A DNA stretch of 21,560 nt from assembly GCA_033764445.1 (NCBI GenBank), contig JANRIZ010000094.1:1-21560 (forward strand), given 5' to 3'. A program made the translations under genes and the position numbers. Shown here piece after piece: positions 9,476 to 16,014 of this stretch (position 1 is the stretch's first letter; each line of letters starts with the position of its first letter). The notes under the pieces are model-generated. The model saw nothing but the letters and a program-made list of their open reading frames with translations, was not told the DNA's origin and made no database searches. This DNA is from JANRIZ01 sp033764445. Lineage in GTDB: Bacteria > Verrucomicrobiota > Verrucomicrobiia > JAWXBN01.

Positions 9476-9647
9476 TTTTGTACTCGCGACTATTTGGGTT
9501 CAGATTGTTGATTCTCCTTTTTTCCCTCCGCTGGCTCATTCCATTTCCATTGTTTAAGCGATTCAAGACGACATCTAAATCCCACTTCTGAAACCCAACA
9601 CAAAAAATCACTCGCTCTGTCATAAAAACAATCGTATTCTCCACATC

Positions 9648-9887
9648 ATGAGCGTTAAACAACTCGAATCCGCCATCCGCAATCTTTCCCTTGATGAACG
9701 CCGCGAGTTGGCAGAATGGTTCGACCGTTTCAGATGGGAAAACGAAACGTCTGCCTCTGAATCAGATTTATCCAGCCCACAAATACAAGCCATTCTCCAC
9801 CGGAGGACTGAATTGGAAACCAGCCCAGACTCATGTGAACCCGTTGGCGACCTGTTTGAAAAGCTTCGTAAACAAATCCGCGGATAG
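9648..9887 (+). CDS. Addiction-module antitoxin of the putative 'addiction module component' family
   Basis: This 79-residue protein begins 'MSVKQLESAIRNLSLDERRELAEWFDRF', which resembles the short helical antitoxins (PF09720/TIGR02574 type) that partner RelE/ParE toxins. The rest is charged, and the C-terminal 'DLFEKLRKQIRG' helix would be the toxin-binding tail. It is followed 3 bp later by a RelE/ParE-like toxin reading frame that is frameshifted, so the antitoxin may now be an orphan. No Shine-Dalgarno precedes the ATG. The local DNA is poorer in GC than the flanking envelope genes, consistent with acquired DNA. The assignment is by overall pattern and context. The 172 bp between pbpC and this gene hold nothing I recognise. 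Confidence 0.7.
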   Translation: MSVKQLESAIRNLSLDERRELAEWFDRFRWENETSASESDLSSPQIQAILHRRTELETSPDSCEPVGDLFEKLRKQIRG

Positions 9888-9890
9888 TCT

Positions 9891-10183
9891 GTGAGGAAAC
9901 ACGTTGATGTTGAATCAGACATCCTGAATTTGCTCTTTGGTATCAGTCCCAAAATCCCTCATCGGGCTTATTATTAATTGATGAGGTCGAGGATGCATTC
10001 CGTAGAATCGAGGCAGATCCTTGGCTCTACCGGATTCGTTTTGGCGACATCCGAAGATTGAATACAGCCCGATTTCATTTGGCTGTTTTCTATACGGTCA
10101 TAAAACACAACATCACTGTACTGGCTGTACTCCATCCCGCAACAAACTCCCAACACACACTTGAAAGCAGGTCAAAAGACTGA
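9891..10183 (+). pseudogene. RelE/ParE-family toxin, frameshifted
   Basis: A GTG at 9891, 3 bp after the antitoxin stop, opens a frame reading 'VRKHVDVESDI', which then terminates at 9975-9977 after 28 codons. The -1 frame is open from 9914 to the TGA at 10181-10183 and carries the body of a RelE/ParE toxin: 'HPEFALWYQSQNPSSG', then 'IDEVEDAFRRIEADP', 'YRIRFGDIRRLNTARF', and 'AVFYTVIKHNITVLAVLHPA'. Joining the two requires a single net indel around 9914-9924. The second frame has a stop (9911-9913) just upstream and no good start codon, so it cannot simply be an independent gene with an intact N-terminus. No canonical slippery heptamer is evident, so programmed frameshifting is unlikely. A sequencing error remains possible. 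ParE-type proteins inhibit gyrase and RelE-type proteins cleave mRNA; the sequence does not let me choose between them. Confidence 0.72.
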
Positions 10184-10200
10184 TTTGCAAATTTGTTTTC

Positions 10201-10274
10201 CCGAGTCTCCCATCCGCGTCATCTGCGATATCCCGAACCATCCGGGACAAGTCCGCGGTTAAAACTCCCCCTTC
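10201..10274. repeat. Direct repeat, copy A (pairs with 11485-11548)
   Basis: This stretch aligns in the same orientation with 11485-11548. Shared blocks include CCGAGTC, TCCGCGTCA, ATCCGGGACAAGT and TAAAACTCCCC. There are about six mismatches over 64 aligned bases. Copy A carries 9 extra bases (TCTGCGATA) and one extra C. Each copy contains a small TCCCG...CGGGA hairpin. The two copies bracket the minus-strand rhuM gene, suggesting a dispersed repeat or a recombination junction. Confidence 0.8.
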
Positions 10275-10312
10275 GGTTTCGGCGCAAGGATTTCGTCGAT
10301 GGTCTTATTCAT
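10259..10312 (-). pseudogene. 17-codon stub of a gene downstream of rhuM, truncated at the repeat
   Basis: An ATG at 10312 overlaps the rhuM stop (ATGAATAA), an operon-like arrangement. It reads MNKTIDEILAPKPKGEF and stops at 10259-10261. The last residues lie inside repeat copy A, so the original reading frame seems to be cut off at the repeat. The opening resembles the N-termini of proteins sometimes encoded beside RhuM, such as helicase/nuclease-type partners, but 17 residues are too few to assign a family. It could also be a meaningless overlap. Confidence 0.3.
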
Positions 10313-11348
10313 TGCGCTTGTCCTCGTCACGTTTCTCCAGAGCTGAGAAGGTGTCGAAATCACTTTGAAAGAGCTTGTCCTGAATCACACGGTATTTCTC
10401 GAACTCGCCCTCGGCGTGGTCCTGAGCGATTTCGGTGCTGATCCGTCCGGCATCCTGCAGTACTTCCCGTTCATCCGCAGCGAGGAAAATATCGAGACGC
10501 TTCGCCCAAGCCTCCATCGTCATGGGCACGCGCCGTTTGGCCCTGCTTTCTGCGAGATCAAGGTAGGCATTCACAATGCGCCCGAGGTCCTCGAGTTCCG
10601 CCTCCGTCAGGTAGTTTTTTGCCACCACGACGTCACTTTTGAGAATTTTACCGCCGGGGGCTTTGGCCCAAGTCGTCAACCCCATGCGTTCCTTCCTGTG
10701 GTTCGCGCGCCGTACGATCAGCTCGGCGGCGGTGTGTCCGTGGACGGCATAATGCATCTTGTTCTGCACTTTGGCGAAGAACGCCTGGGTGATCGGCGCG
10801 TCCCGGTCATAATCCATCGCCGTGGCATAGATGTCTGCAATCTTTTGATAAAAACGTCGCTCGGACAGGCGGATCTCCCGGATCTCCTCCAGGAGGCGCT
10901 CGAAGTAGTCCTCGCCGAGGAACGCGCCGTTCTCCATGCGCTTCCGGTCCATCACATAGCCCCGCAACGTGTAGTCTCGCAGGACTCCAGTGGCCCATTG
11001 CCGGAAGGCCGTGGCGCGCTTGGAATTCACGCGGTAGCCGACGGCGATAATGGCATCGAGGTTGTAGTGCTTGATCCGGTAGTTTTTGCCGTCGGCGGCA
11101 GTTGCTAAGAAAACCTTAGCAACTGAATCTTCCGCCAATTCCTCCCCGGCGAAGATGTTCTTGAGGTGCATCAGCACGTTTTCCGGTGTCGTCTCAAAGA
11201 GGAGCCCTATATTTTTTTGCGACAGCCAGATCGTTCCCTCCTGCACCCGCACTTCCACACCGTCGCCGCCGGTCTGATAGGCAAAGGTGAGGAACTCCGC
11301 CGTGCTGTTGCGGAGGCGCACGCTGTTCGGGGATTTCTTTTTAGACAT
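10305..11348 (-). CDS. rhuM: RhuM family protein
   Basis: The 347-residue protein is full length for the RhuM family, named for a Salmonella SPI-3 gene and widespread near restriction-modification loci. Recognisable segments are 'GTIWLSQKNIGLLFETTPENVLMHLKNIF' (helix-turn-helix-like), 'NYRIKHYNLDAIIAVGYRVNS', 'ATAFRQWATGVLRDYTLRGYVMD' and the C-terminal 'TEAELEDLGRIVNAYLDLAESRA'. The biochemical function is not established, and the virulence label should not be read literally. I chose ATG 11348 (MSKKKSPNSV) rather than the more upstream in-frame ATG at 11525. The extra 59 residues would be encoded by repeat copy B and intergenic DNA and do not look like protein. The gene is opposite in strand to its neighbours and flanked by direct repeats, which suggests acquisition as a cassette. 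A weak GCGAGA element precedes the start. Confidence 0.88.
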   Translation of the reverse strand: MSKKKSPNSVRLRNSTAEFLTFAYQTGGDGVEVRVQEGTIWLSQKNIGLLFETTPENVLMHLKNIFAGEELAEDSVAKVFLATAADGKNYRIKHYNLDAIIAVGYRVNSKRATAFRQWATGVLRDYTLRGYVMDRKRMENGAFLGEDYFERLLEEIREIRLSERRFYQKIADIYATAMDYDRDAPITQAFFAKVQNKMHYAVHGHTAAELIVRRANHRKERMGLTTWAKAPGGKILKSDVVVAKNYLTEAELEDLGRIVNAYLDLAESRAKRRVPMTMEAWAKRLDIFLAADEREVLQDAGRISTEIAQDHAEGEFEKYRVIQDKLFQSDFDTFSALEKRDEDKRNE

Positions 11349-11369
11349 GGGCGTCTCGCAGAATGGCGC

Positions 11370-11406
11370 ATTATGGCAAAGTTTTTTCATGGGAAAAGGA
11401 TTTTCC
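11370..11406 (-). promoter_or_regulatory. Possible rhuM promoter with an overlapping palindrome
   Basis: On the minus strand a CATAAT -10-like hexamer (11370-11375) lies 16 bp from a weak TTTTCC -35-like hexamer (11392-11397). This would give a leader of about 15 nt before the ATG at 11348. A perfect GGAAAA-GGA-TTTTCC inverted repeat (11392-11406) overlaps the -35 position and could be an operator. Both elements are short enough to be coincidental. Confidence 0.3.
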
Positions 11407-11484
11407 TGACAACAAATCACTTTCACCAGCGGCAGGTCACAGGTAGAGATTCCATTCCATGGCATTCGATTGCTGGAAAAAAAT

Positions 11485-11548
11485 CCGAGTCCCCCTTCCG
11501 CGTCATCCCGAACAATCCGGGACAAGTCTGCAGGTAAAACTCCCCTTC
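11485..11548. repeat. Direct repeat, copy B (pairs with 10201-10274)
   Basis: This is the second copy of the repeat that flanks rhuM, in the same orientation. It lies upstream of rhuM and about 50 bp before hemW. It contains TCCCG-AACAATC-CGGGA, a short stem-loop shared with copy A. It lacks the 9-base insertion found in copy A. Confidence 0.8.
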
Positions 11549-11600
11549 AAAATTAGACATTCCCCTCACAGTGGATATCCGTGTAATCTGGGACATTCCC

Positions 11601-12707
11601 ATGCGCCCGGTCGAACACCTCTATTTTCACATCCCCTTCTGTCCGCAGTTGTGTGACTACTGCTCGTTCTATTCGGAAAAGGGGGACGCCTCCAAAACCC
11701 AGCGGTTTTTGGACGCGATGGTCGCCGAGGTGCGGGAGGTCGCCACCCGAGTGAATCTCCAGCCAAAAACCGTTTTTTTTGGCGGGGGAACCCCCAGTGC
11801 TTTGAGCGTCACTCAGCTTGATTTTCTTCTCGGCCAATTGCACGACATCATCCCCTCCCTCCCACACACCCGCGAATGGACGCTGGAAATGAATCCGGCC
11901 ACGGTGTCGCTGGACAAGGCCCGGCTGCTGCGTCGTCATGGGGTCAACCGGATCAGCATGGGCGTGCAGGCTTTTGACGATCACACGCTCAAAATGCTCA
12001 ACCGGGTTCATGACACGGCCCAAGTCATCAAGTCTTTCCACATTTTGCGCGAGGCGGGTTTTGACAACGTCAACCTCGACCTCATGTTCGCCGTCCCGGG
12101 TCAGACCCTCGCGGCGTGGGAGGAAACCCTGGAAAAAACACTGGCTCTCAAACCTGACCATCTTTCCTGCTATTGTCTGACCTACGAGGAGGACACGGTT
12201 TTCTGGAACAAAATGAAGTCCGGGCAATTTGCACCGGACGATTCCGTGGAGGCGACGATGTTCGTCCGCACCCGGGAAATTCTGGCCGCGCACGGTTTTG
12301 ATCAGTACGAAATCTCCAACTACGCTCTGCCAGGCCGCGAATGCCTGCACAACCTCGCGTACTGGCATGGCGCGGAGTTTGCCGGGTTCGGTCCCAGTGC
12401 CTGCGGGACGCTTGGACATCTGCGCTACCAGAATGTTTCCAATACGGATCTCTATTGCGACCGCGTTGAGCGTCACGAATGTCTGCATGAATTCAGCGAG
12501 GAGCTTTCCCCAAAAACCCGTCTGACGGAACGTCTCATGTTCGGCCTGCGCACCCGTGAAGGGGTCCCCCTTTCCGATCTCCCACATTTTGAGGAAACCT
12601 TCCGCCACCACCTCGCAGACAACCTCGTCGTCACCGATGCCACCCATCTGCGCCTGACCCCCCGCGGACGACTTTTTGCCGATGAAATTGCAATGGCCAT
12701 CTTGTGA
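11601..12707 (+). CDS. hemW: HemW, radical-SAM heme chaperone (coproporphyrinogen III oxidase-like)
   Basis: From ATG 11601 the protein is 368 residues, close to the roughly 380 of known HemW. The radical-SAM cluster motif C14-x3-C18-x2-C21-x-F23 ('FCPQLCDYCSF') has Phe where the oxygen-independent oxidase HemN has a fourth Cys, which favours HemW over HemN. Further landmarks are 'FFGGGTPS' (G61-G63, SAM binding), 'TLEMNPATV', 'GVNRISMGVQAFDD', 'NVNLDLMFAVPGQT', 'HLSCYCLTYEEDT', and the C-terminal HemN-type domain 'LTERLMFGLRTREGVPL'. HemW binds heme and delivers it to target hemoproteins of the respiratory chain. A GTG at 11571 in the same frame would add 10 residues, but the family N-terminus ('LYFHIPFC') begins near the ATG. 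Only a weak GGA lies upstream of the ATG. The gene starts about 50 bp after repeat copy B. Confidence 0.94.
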   Translation: MRPVEHLYFHIPFCPQLCDYCSFYSEKGDASKTQRFLDAMVAEVREVATRVNLQPKTVFFGGGTPSALSVTQLDFLLGQLHDIIPSLPHTREWTLEMNPATVSLDKARLLRRHGVNRISMGVQAFDDHTLKMLNRVHDTAQVIKSFHILREAGFDNVNLDLMFAVPGQTLAAWEETLEKTLALKPDHLSCYCLTYEEDTVFWNKMKSGQFAPDDSVEATMFVRTREILAAHGFDQYEISNYALPGRECLHNLAYWHGAEFAGFGPSACGTLGHLRYQNVSNTDLYCDRVERHECLHEFSEELSPKTRLTERLMFGLRTREGVPLSDLPHFEETFRHHLADNLVVTDATHLRLTPRGRLFADEIAMAIL

Positions 12708-12735
12708 CCACCGTCTGGCAAGCAACACTATTGAA

Positions 12736-12768
12736 TTGAAAAGTCTTACCCTGTGAGTAATACTTCAC
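12736..12768 (+). promoter_or_regulatory. Candidate promoter and operator of the vapBC operon
   Basis: TTGAAA (12736-12741) is separated by 16 bp from TAATAC (12758-12763), only a partial -10 match. The palindrome GTGA-N8-TCAC (12753-12768) overlaps the -10 region, where an autoregulating antitoxin would be expected to bind. Transcription would begin at about 12770, essentially at the ATG (12772), so the mRNA may be leaderless or nearly so. Confidence 0.45.
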
Positions 12769-12771
12769 CGC

Positions 12772-13002
12772 ATGAAAATCACCACCAAAGGACAGGTGAC
12801 CATTCCGATGGCCATGCGCAAACGGTTCGGGCTCAAACCCCACATGGAAGTGACCTTCGAGGAAAATCACGGGCAATTGATCCTCCGCCCGAGTGAAACT
12901 CGCAAACAGAGATTTCTAAGAGGGCTCAAAACCGTGGCCGGAAGTGCTAAAAAGGGGCTCTCCACAGATGAAATCATGAAATTGACCCGTGGTGAAGACT
13001 GA
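12772..13002 (+). CDS. vapB: AbrB/MazE-fold antitoxin, VapB-like
   Basis: The 76-residue protein starts 'MKITTKGQVTIPMAMRKRFGLKP', the signature SpoVT-AbrB DNA-binding fold, followed by 'EVTFEENHGQLILRP'. The charged C-terminal tail 'LSTDEIMKLTRGED' is the expected toxin-binding region. AbrB-type antitoxins of this length bind their own operator as a swapped dimer and neutralise PIN-domain ribonucleases. The TGA at 13000-13002 shares its last base with the ATG of the downstream PIN toxin, so the two are translationally coupled. No Shine-Dalgarno is present. A GTGA-N8-TCAC palindrome just upstream is a candidate autoregulatory site. Confidence 0.88.
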   Translation: MKITTKGQVTIPMAMRKRFGLKPHMEVTFEENHGQLILRPSETRKQRFLRGLKTVAGSAKKGLSTDEIMKLTRGED

Positions 13003-13397
13003 TGATTCTCGTGGATAGCAATGTCTTCATTGACATCATTACCACCGATCCGGAGTGGTTCGACTGGTCCTATAAAAGCATTCAGGCCGGCATCTCAACA
13101 CCACTTGTGATCAATCCGGTCATTTACGCTGAAATTTCATTATCCTTCAACAACGCGCCGGAACTGGATCAACAGCTCAAACAGCTCCTCATAGAAAAAC
13201 TCCCCCTGCCTTACAACGCGGCATTCCGGGCGGGTCAAGCCTTCCTTCATTACCGCCGCCGAGGTGGAAACAAGCGTTCTCCACTGCCGGATTTCTACAT
13301 TGGGGCCCATGCGGAAACGGAAGGTTTCACCCTCCTGACCCGCGACGCGGCCCGATACAAAACCTATTTCCCAAAACTCCGTCTGATCGCACCCTAA
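13002..13397 (+). CDS. vapC: PIN-domain toxin, VapC-like ribonuclease
   Basis: The 131-residue protein has the acidic residues of a PIN-domain Mg2+-dependent ribonuclease: Asp5 ('LVDSNVFIDI'), Glu44 ('VIYAEISLSF'), Asp97 ('LPDFYIGAHAE') and Asp115 ('LLTRDAARYKTYFP'). The order and spacing fit VapC, and all four acidic positions are present, so the toxin is likely active. VapC toxins cleave tRNA or rRNA when released from antitoxin. The target is not readable here. Its ATG overlaps the antitoxin stop by one base. The xylF gene begins only 11 bp after its stop, so read-through into the sugar transporter operon is possible. A GGTGAAG stretch inside the antitoxin's end might act as its ribosome-binding site. 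Confidence 0.9.
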   Translation: MILVDSNVFIDIITTDPEWFDWSYKSIQAGISTPLVINPVIYAEISLSFNNAPELDQQLKQLLIEKLPLPYNAAFRAGQAFLHYRRRGGNKRSPLPDFYIGAHAETEGFTLLTRDAARYKTYFPKLRLIAP

Positions 13398-13408
13398 AAA
13401 GCACCTCC

Positions 13409-14464
13409 ATGAAACTCCGCCTCTCACTCGTTGTCTTCTCCCTGATCCTCAGTGTCTTCATCGGCCTGGCCCTTTCGCGGCAGGGTCGCTCGGGGGATGG
13501 GCCTGCCTCCAAAAATAAAAAACCGCTCATCGGTCTTTCCATGGATACACTCAAGGAAGAGCGATGGAACATGGACAAAACTCTTTTTGTCAAACGCGTG
13601 GAGGAACTCGGAGGCGAAGTGCTTGTCCAGTCCGCCAACAGCGACGACGCGCGCCAGATCCAGGACATCGAAGCCCTTCTCTCCCGCGGTGTGGACGCCC
13701 TGGTGATCATCCCCCACAATGCCTCGGCCATGTCCAGGGCGGTGGACGCAGCCCACAGGGCGGGCGTACCGGTCCTTTCCTACGACCGCATCATCACCGG
13801 CTGCGACCTGGACCTGTGCATTACCTTCGACAACCTGCGCGTGGGCCGCGAACAGGCCCAGTATCTTGCCGATACTCTACTGGCGGGAAAATCCAGGATG
13901 CGCATCGTCCGCATCTACGGCTCCAAAACCGATTACAACGCGGTTCTCTTCAAGCAGGGTCAGGATGACGTGCTGCTGCCCCTGATCAAATCCGGCAGGG
14001 TCGAGGTCATCCACGAGGACTGGGCTGATGACTGGCGCCCGGAAAATGCAAAAAAAATCACCAACGCCGCCATCACCAAAAACGGGAAGAATTTTGACGC
14101 AATCCTCGCCAGCAATGACGGTACGGCCGGCGGGGCGATCCAAGCCCTGCTCGAGGAGGGCCTTGCCGGAAAAATCCGTGTCACCGGTCAGGATGCCGAC
14201 CTGGCAGCCTGTCAGCGCATTTTGGGCGGCACCCAGAGCATGACCATTTACAAGCCCATCAAGGTACTGGCCACCCGTGCGGCGGAACTGGCCTTTGACA
14301 TGGCCCGGCACAAGGTGATCTACGCTCCCGACCAGATTGATAACGGCTTCAAAAAAGTCCCGGCTGTATTTTTGGATGTGAAGCTCGTCACGGGGACGAA
14401 CATGATGGAAACGGTCGTCGCGGATGGATTCCACAAGGAAGCCGCCCTGACGGGGAAAAAATAA
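13409..14464 (+). CDS. xylF: D-xylose-type ABC transporter substrate-binding protein
   Basis: The 351-residue protein has a hydrophobic N-terminus (residues about 5-24) consistent with a signal peptide or anchor. It matches XylF closely: 'LIGLSMDTLKEERWNMDK', 'FVKRVEELGGEVLVQSAN', 'GVDALVIIPHNA', 'PVLSYDRII', 'ITFDNLRVGREQA', 'AILASNDGTAGGAIQAL', 'VTGQDADLAACQRI' and 'GTQSMTIYKPIKVLA'. It should capture D-xylose (or a close pentose) in the periplasm and deliver it to the XylH/XylG complex. It precedes xylG by 12 bp. Sugar specificity beyond the XylF subfamily is inference, since ribose- and galactose-binding relatives differ mainly in the pocket residues. No promoter is visible in the 11 bp after vapC, and no Shine-Dalgarno precedes the ATG. 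Confidence 0.93.
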   Translation: MKLRLSLVVFSLILSVFIGLALSRQGRSGDGPASKNKKPLIGLSMDTLKEERWNMDKTLFVKRVEELGGEVLVQSANSDDARQIQDIEALLSRGVDALVIIPHNASAMSRAVDAAHRAGVPVLSYDRIITGCDLDLCITFDNLRVGREQAQYLADTLLAGKSRMRIVRIYGSKTDYNAVLFKQGQDDVLLPLIKSGRVEVIHEDWADDWRPENAKKITNAAITKNGKNFDAILASNDGTAGGAIQALLEEGLAGKIRVTGQDADLAACQRILGGTQSMTIYKPIKVLATRAAELAFDMARHKVIYAPDQIDNGFKKVPAVFLDVKLVTGTNMMETVVADGFHKEAALTGKK

Positions 14465-14476
14465 AATAACGCCACC

Positions 14477-15973
14477 ATGCTTCAGGCCCGGCACATCATC
14501 AAACGATTCGGGAACGTGACCGCCCTCAAAGGTGTGAGCTTCGACCTGCACGCGGGGGAAATCCACGCGCTCTGCGGTGAAAACGGCGCGGGCAAGTCCA
14601 CACTCATCAAAATCCTGTCGGGCATCTATCCTCATGGCGAATTTGAAGGCGAACTCCTGATCGACGGCACCCCGGCGCATTTTGCGGGGATCGCGGATTC
14701 TGAAAGGGCGGGCATCGGTGTCATTTATCAGGAACTCGCCCTGGTGGGGGAAATGACGGTGGCGGAAAACATCTTTCTCGGACGCGAACCGCGCACCTCT
14801 CTGGGCCTTATTGATTGGGACCGGCTTTACTCGGAAACCCGCAGTCTCTTCACGGAATTCCATCTCAATCTGGAGGCCATCGCACGGGTCGGACCGATGG
14901 GGGTTGGCCAAAAACAGCTCGTGGAAATCGCCAAGGCCCTGGCCAAGCGTTCCAGGATCATGATTCTGGACGAACCCACCGCCGCTCTTTCTGAAAACGA
15001 GGTCCGGACTCTCCTGGAAATACTGGGCCAATTGCGCCAACGCGGCATGACCATGATCTACATCTCCCACAAGCTGGAGGAAATTTTCCAGATCGCCGAC
15101 CGCATCACGGTCCTGCGCGACGGGGAAAGCATCGTGACGCAAAACACCCGGGACACAGACCGGGAGGAACTCATCCGGCATATTGCCGGCCGTGAAATCA
15201 GCCAGCTCTTTCCCAAAATCCGCAGCACCCCCGGCGGGGAACTGCTCCGAATCGAGGGTCTCTCGGTGCAAAATGCGGCGGGTGCGATGACCCTCGAAAA
15301 TATCAGCCTCTCGGTCCGCGCCGGAGAGGTGCTGGGTCTGGGCGGTCTCATCGGGGCGGGACGGACGGAGTTGCTGATGCATCTGTTTGCCGGATGGGGC
15401 CGACGCACAGGGGGGAATATCCTGCTTCATGGAAAAATCCTCCTCGGCGGCAGGCCCGGAGAAGCCATTGCGCGCGGACTGGTCCTCGTCACGGAGGATC
15501 GCAAACGATACGGACTGCATCTGGATCAAGACATCGAGTTCAACCTTTCTCTTTCATCACTCGATCACATCACACACTCGGGGTGGATCAACCACGATCT
15601 GGAATTGTCCCGCAACAGGGAAATGTTCTCCTCCCTCAAGATCAAGGCTGCGAGTCTGGATGCGCTCGCCGGAAATCTATCCGGAGGGAATCAGCAAAAG
15701 GTCGTTCTGGGCAAGGCCCTGCTGACCTCGCCACATGTCGTTCTTCTGGATGAGCCCACGCGCGGCATCGATGTCGGGGCCAAGCTGGAAATTTACCATC
15801 TCATCAACCGTCTGACCTCTGCGGGCAAGGCGGTGATTCTGGTTTCCAGTGAACTGCCCGAGCTGATGGGCATGAGCGACCGGATCCTGATGATGCGCAG
15901 CGGACGTCTGACCGGTGAATTCGATCCCGCCACCGCCTCGCAGGAGGAGCTTGTGAGTGCGGCCATGCACTGA
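14477..15973 (+). CDS. xylG: D-xylose-type ABC transporter ATP-binding protein (two nucleotide-binding domains)
   Basis: The 498-residue protein contains two tandem ABC ATPase domains, as in XylG/RbsA/MglA. Domain 1 has Walker A G34-x4-GK40S ('GENGAGKST'), a divergent signature 'VGQKQLVEI' (143-151) and Walker B 'IMILDEPTAAL' with D165-E166. Domain 2 has a degenerate Walker A with Arg296 replacing the Lys ('GLIGAGRTE'), a canonical 'LSGGNQQ' (401-407) and Walker B 'VVLLDEPTRGID' with D425-E426. The degenerate second Walker A is normal for carbohydrate uptake CUT2 ATPases, so only one site probably hydrolyses ATP well. It energises XylH from the cytoplasmic face. It lies 12 bp after xylF and 41 bp before xylH in one operon. 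Confidence 0.94.
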   Translation: MLQARHIIKRFGNVTALKGVSFDLHAGEIHALCGENGAGKSTLIKILSGIYPHGEFEGELLIDGTPAHFAGIADSERAGIGVIYQELALVGEMTVAENIFLGREPRTSLGLIDWDRLYSETRSLFTEFHLNLEAIARVGPMGVGQKQLVEIAKALAKRSRIMILDEPTAALSENEVRTLLEILGQLRQRGMTMIYISHKLEEIFQIADRITVLRDGESIVTQNTRDTDREELIRHIAGREISQLFPKIRSTPGGELLRIEGLSVQNAAGAMTLENISLSVRAGEVLGLGGLIGAGRTELLMHLFAGWGRRTGGNILLHGKILLGGRPGEAIARGLVLVTEDRKRYGLHLDQDIEFNLSLSSLDHITHSGWINHDLELSRNREMFSSLKIKAASLDALAGNLSGGNQQKVVLGKALLTSPHVVLLDEPTRGIDVGAKLEIYHLINRLTSAGKAVILVSSELPELMGMSDRILMMRSGRLTGEFDPATASQEELVSAAMH

Positions 15974-16014
15974 TTGAGACCATTTCAAACAAAAATTCGA
16001 TCTGCCACTCCCCC

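Noticed and set aside
9891..9977. Programmed -1 frameshifting in the RelE/ParE toxin
   Set aside because: No canonical X-XXY-YYZ slippery heptamer occurs in the overlap of the two frames, so a mutation or sequencing error is the simpler explanation.
10365..11108. 247-codon plus-strand open frame
   Set aside because: It is antisense to rhuM, which has clear family similarity on the other strand.
11349..11525. 59-residue N-terminal extension of RhuM
   Set aside because: It would be encoded by repeat copy B and intergenic DNA. The RhuM family homology begins shortly after the ATG at 11348.
11553..12728. 391-codon minus-strand open frame
   Set aside because: It is the shadow of hemW, which carries the full radical-SAM signature on the plus strand.
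13877..15529. 550-codon open frame on the minus strand
   Set aside because: It is antisense to xylF and xylG, whose motifs are unambiguous, and its translation resembles no family.
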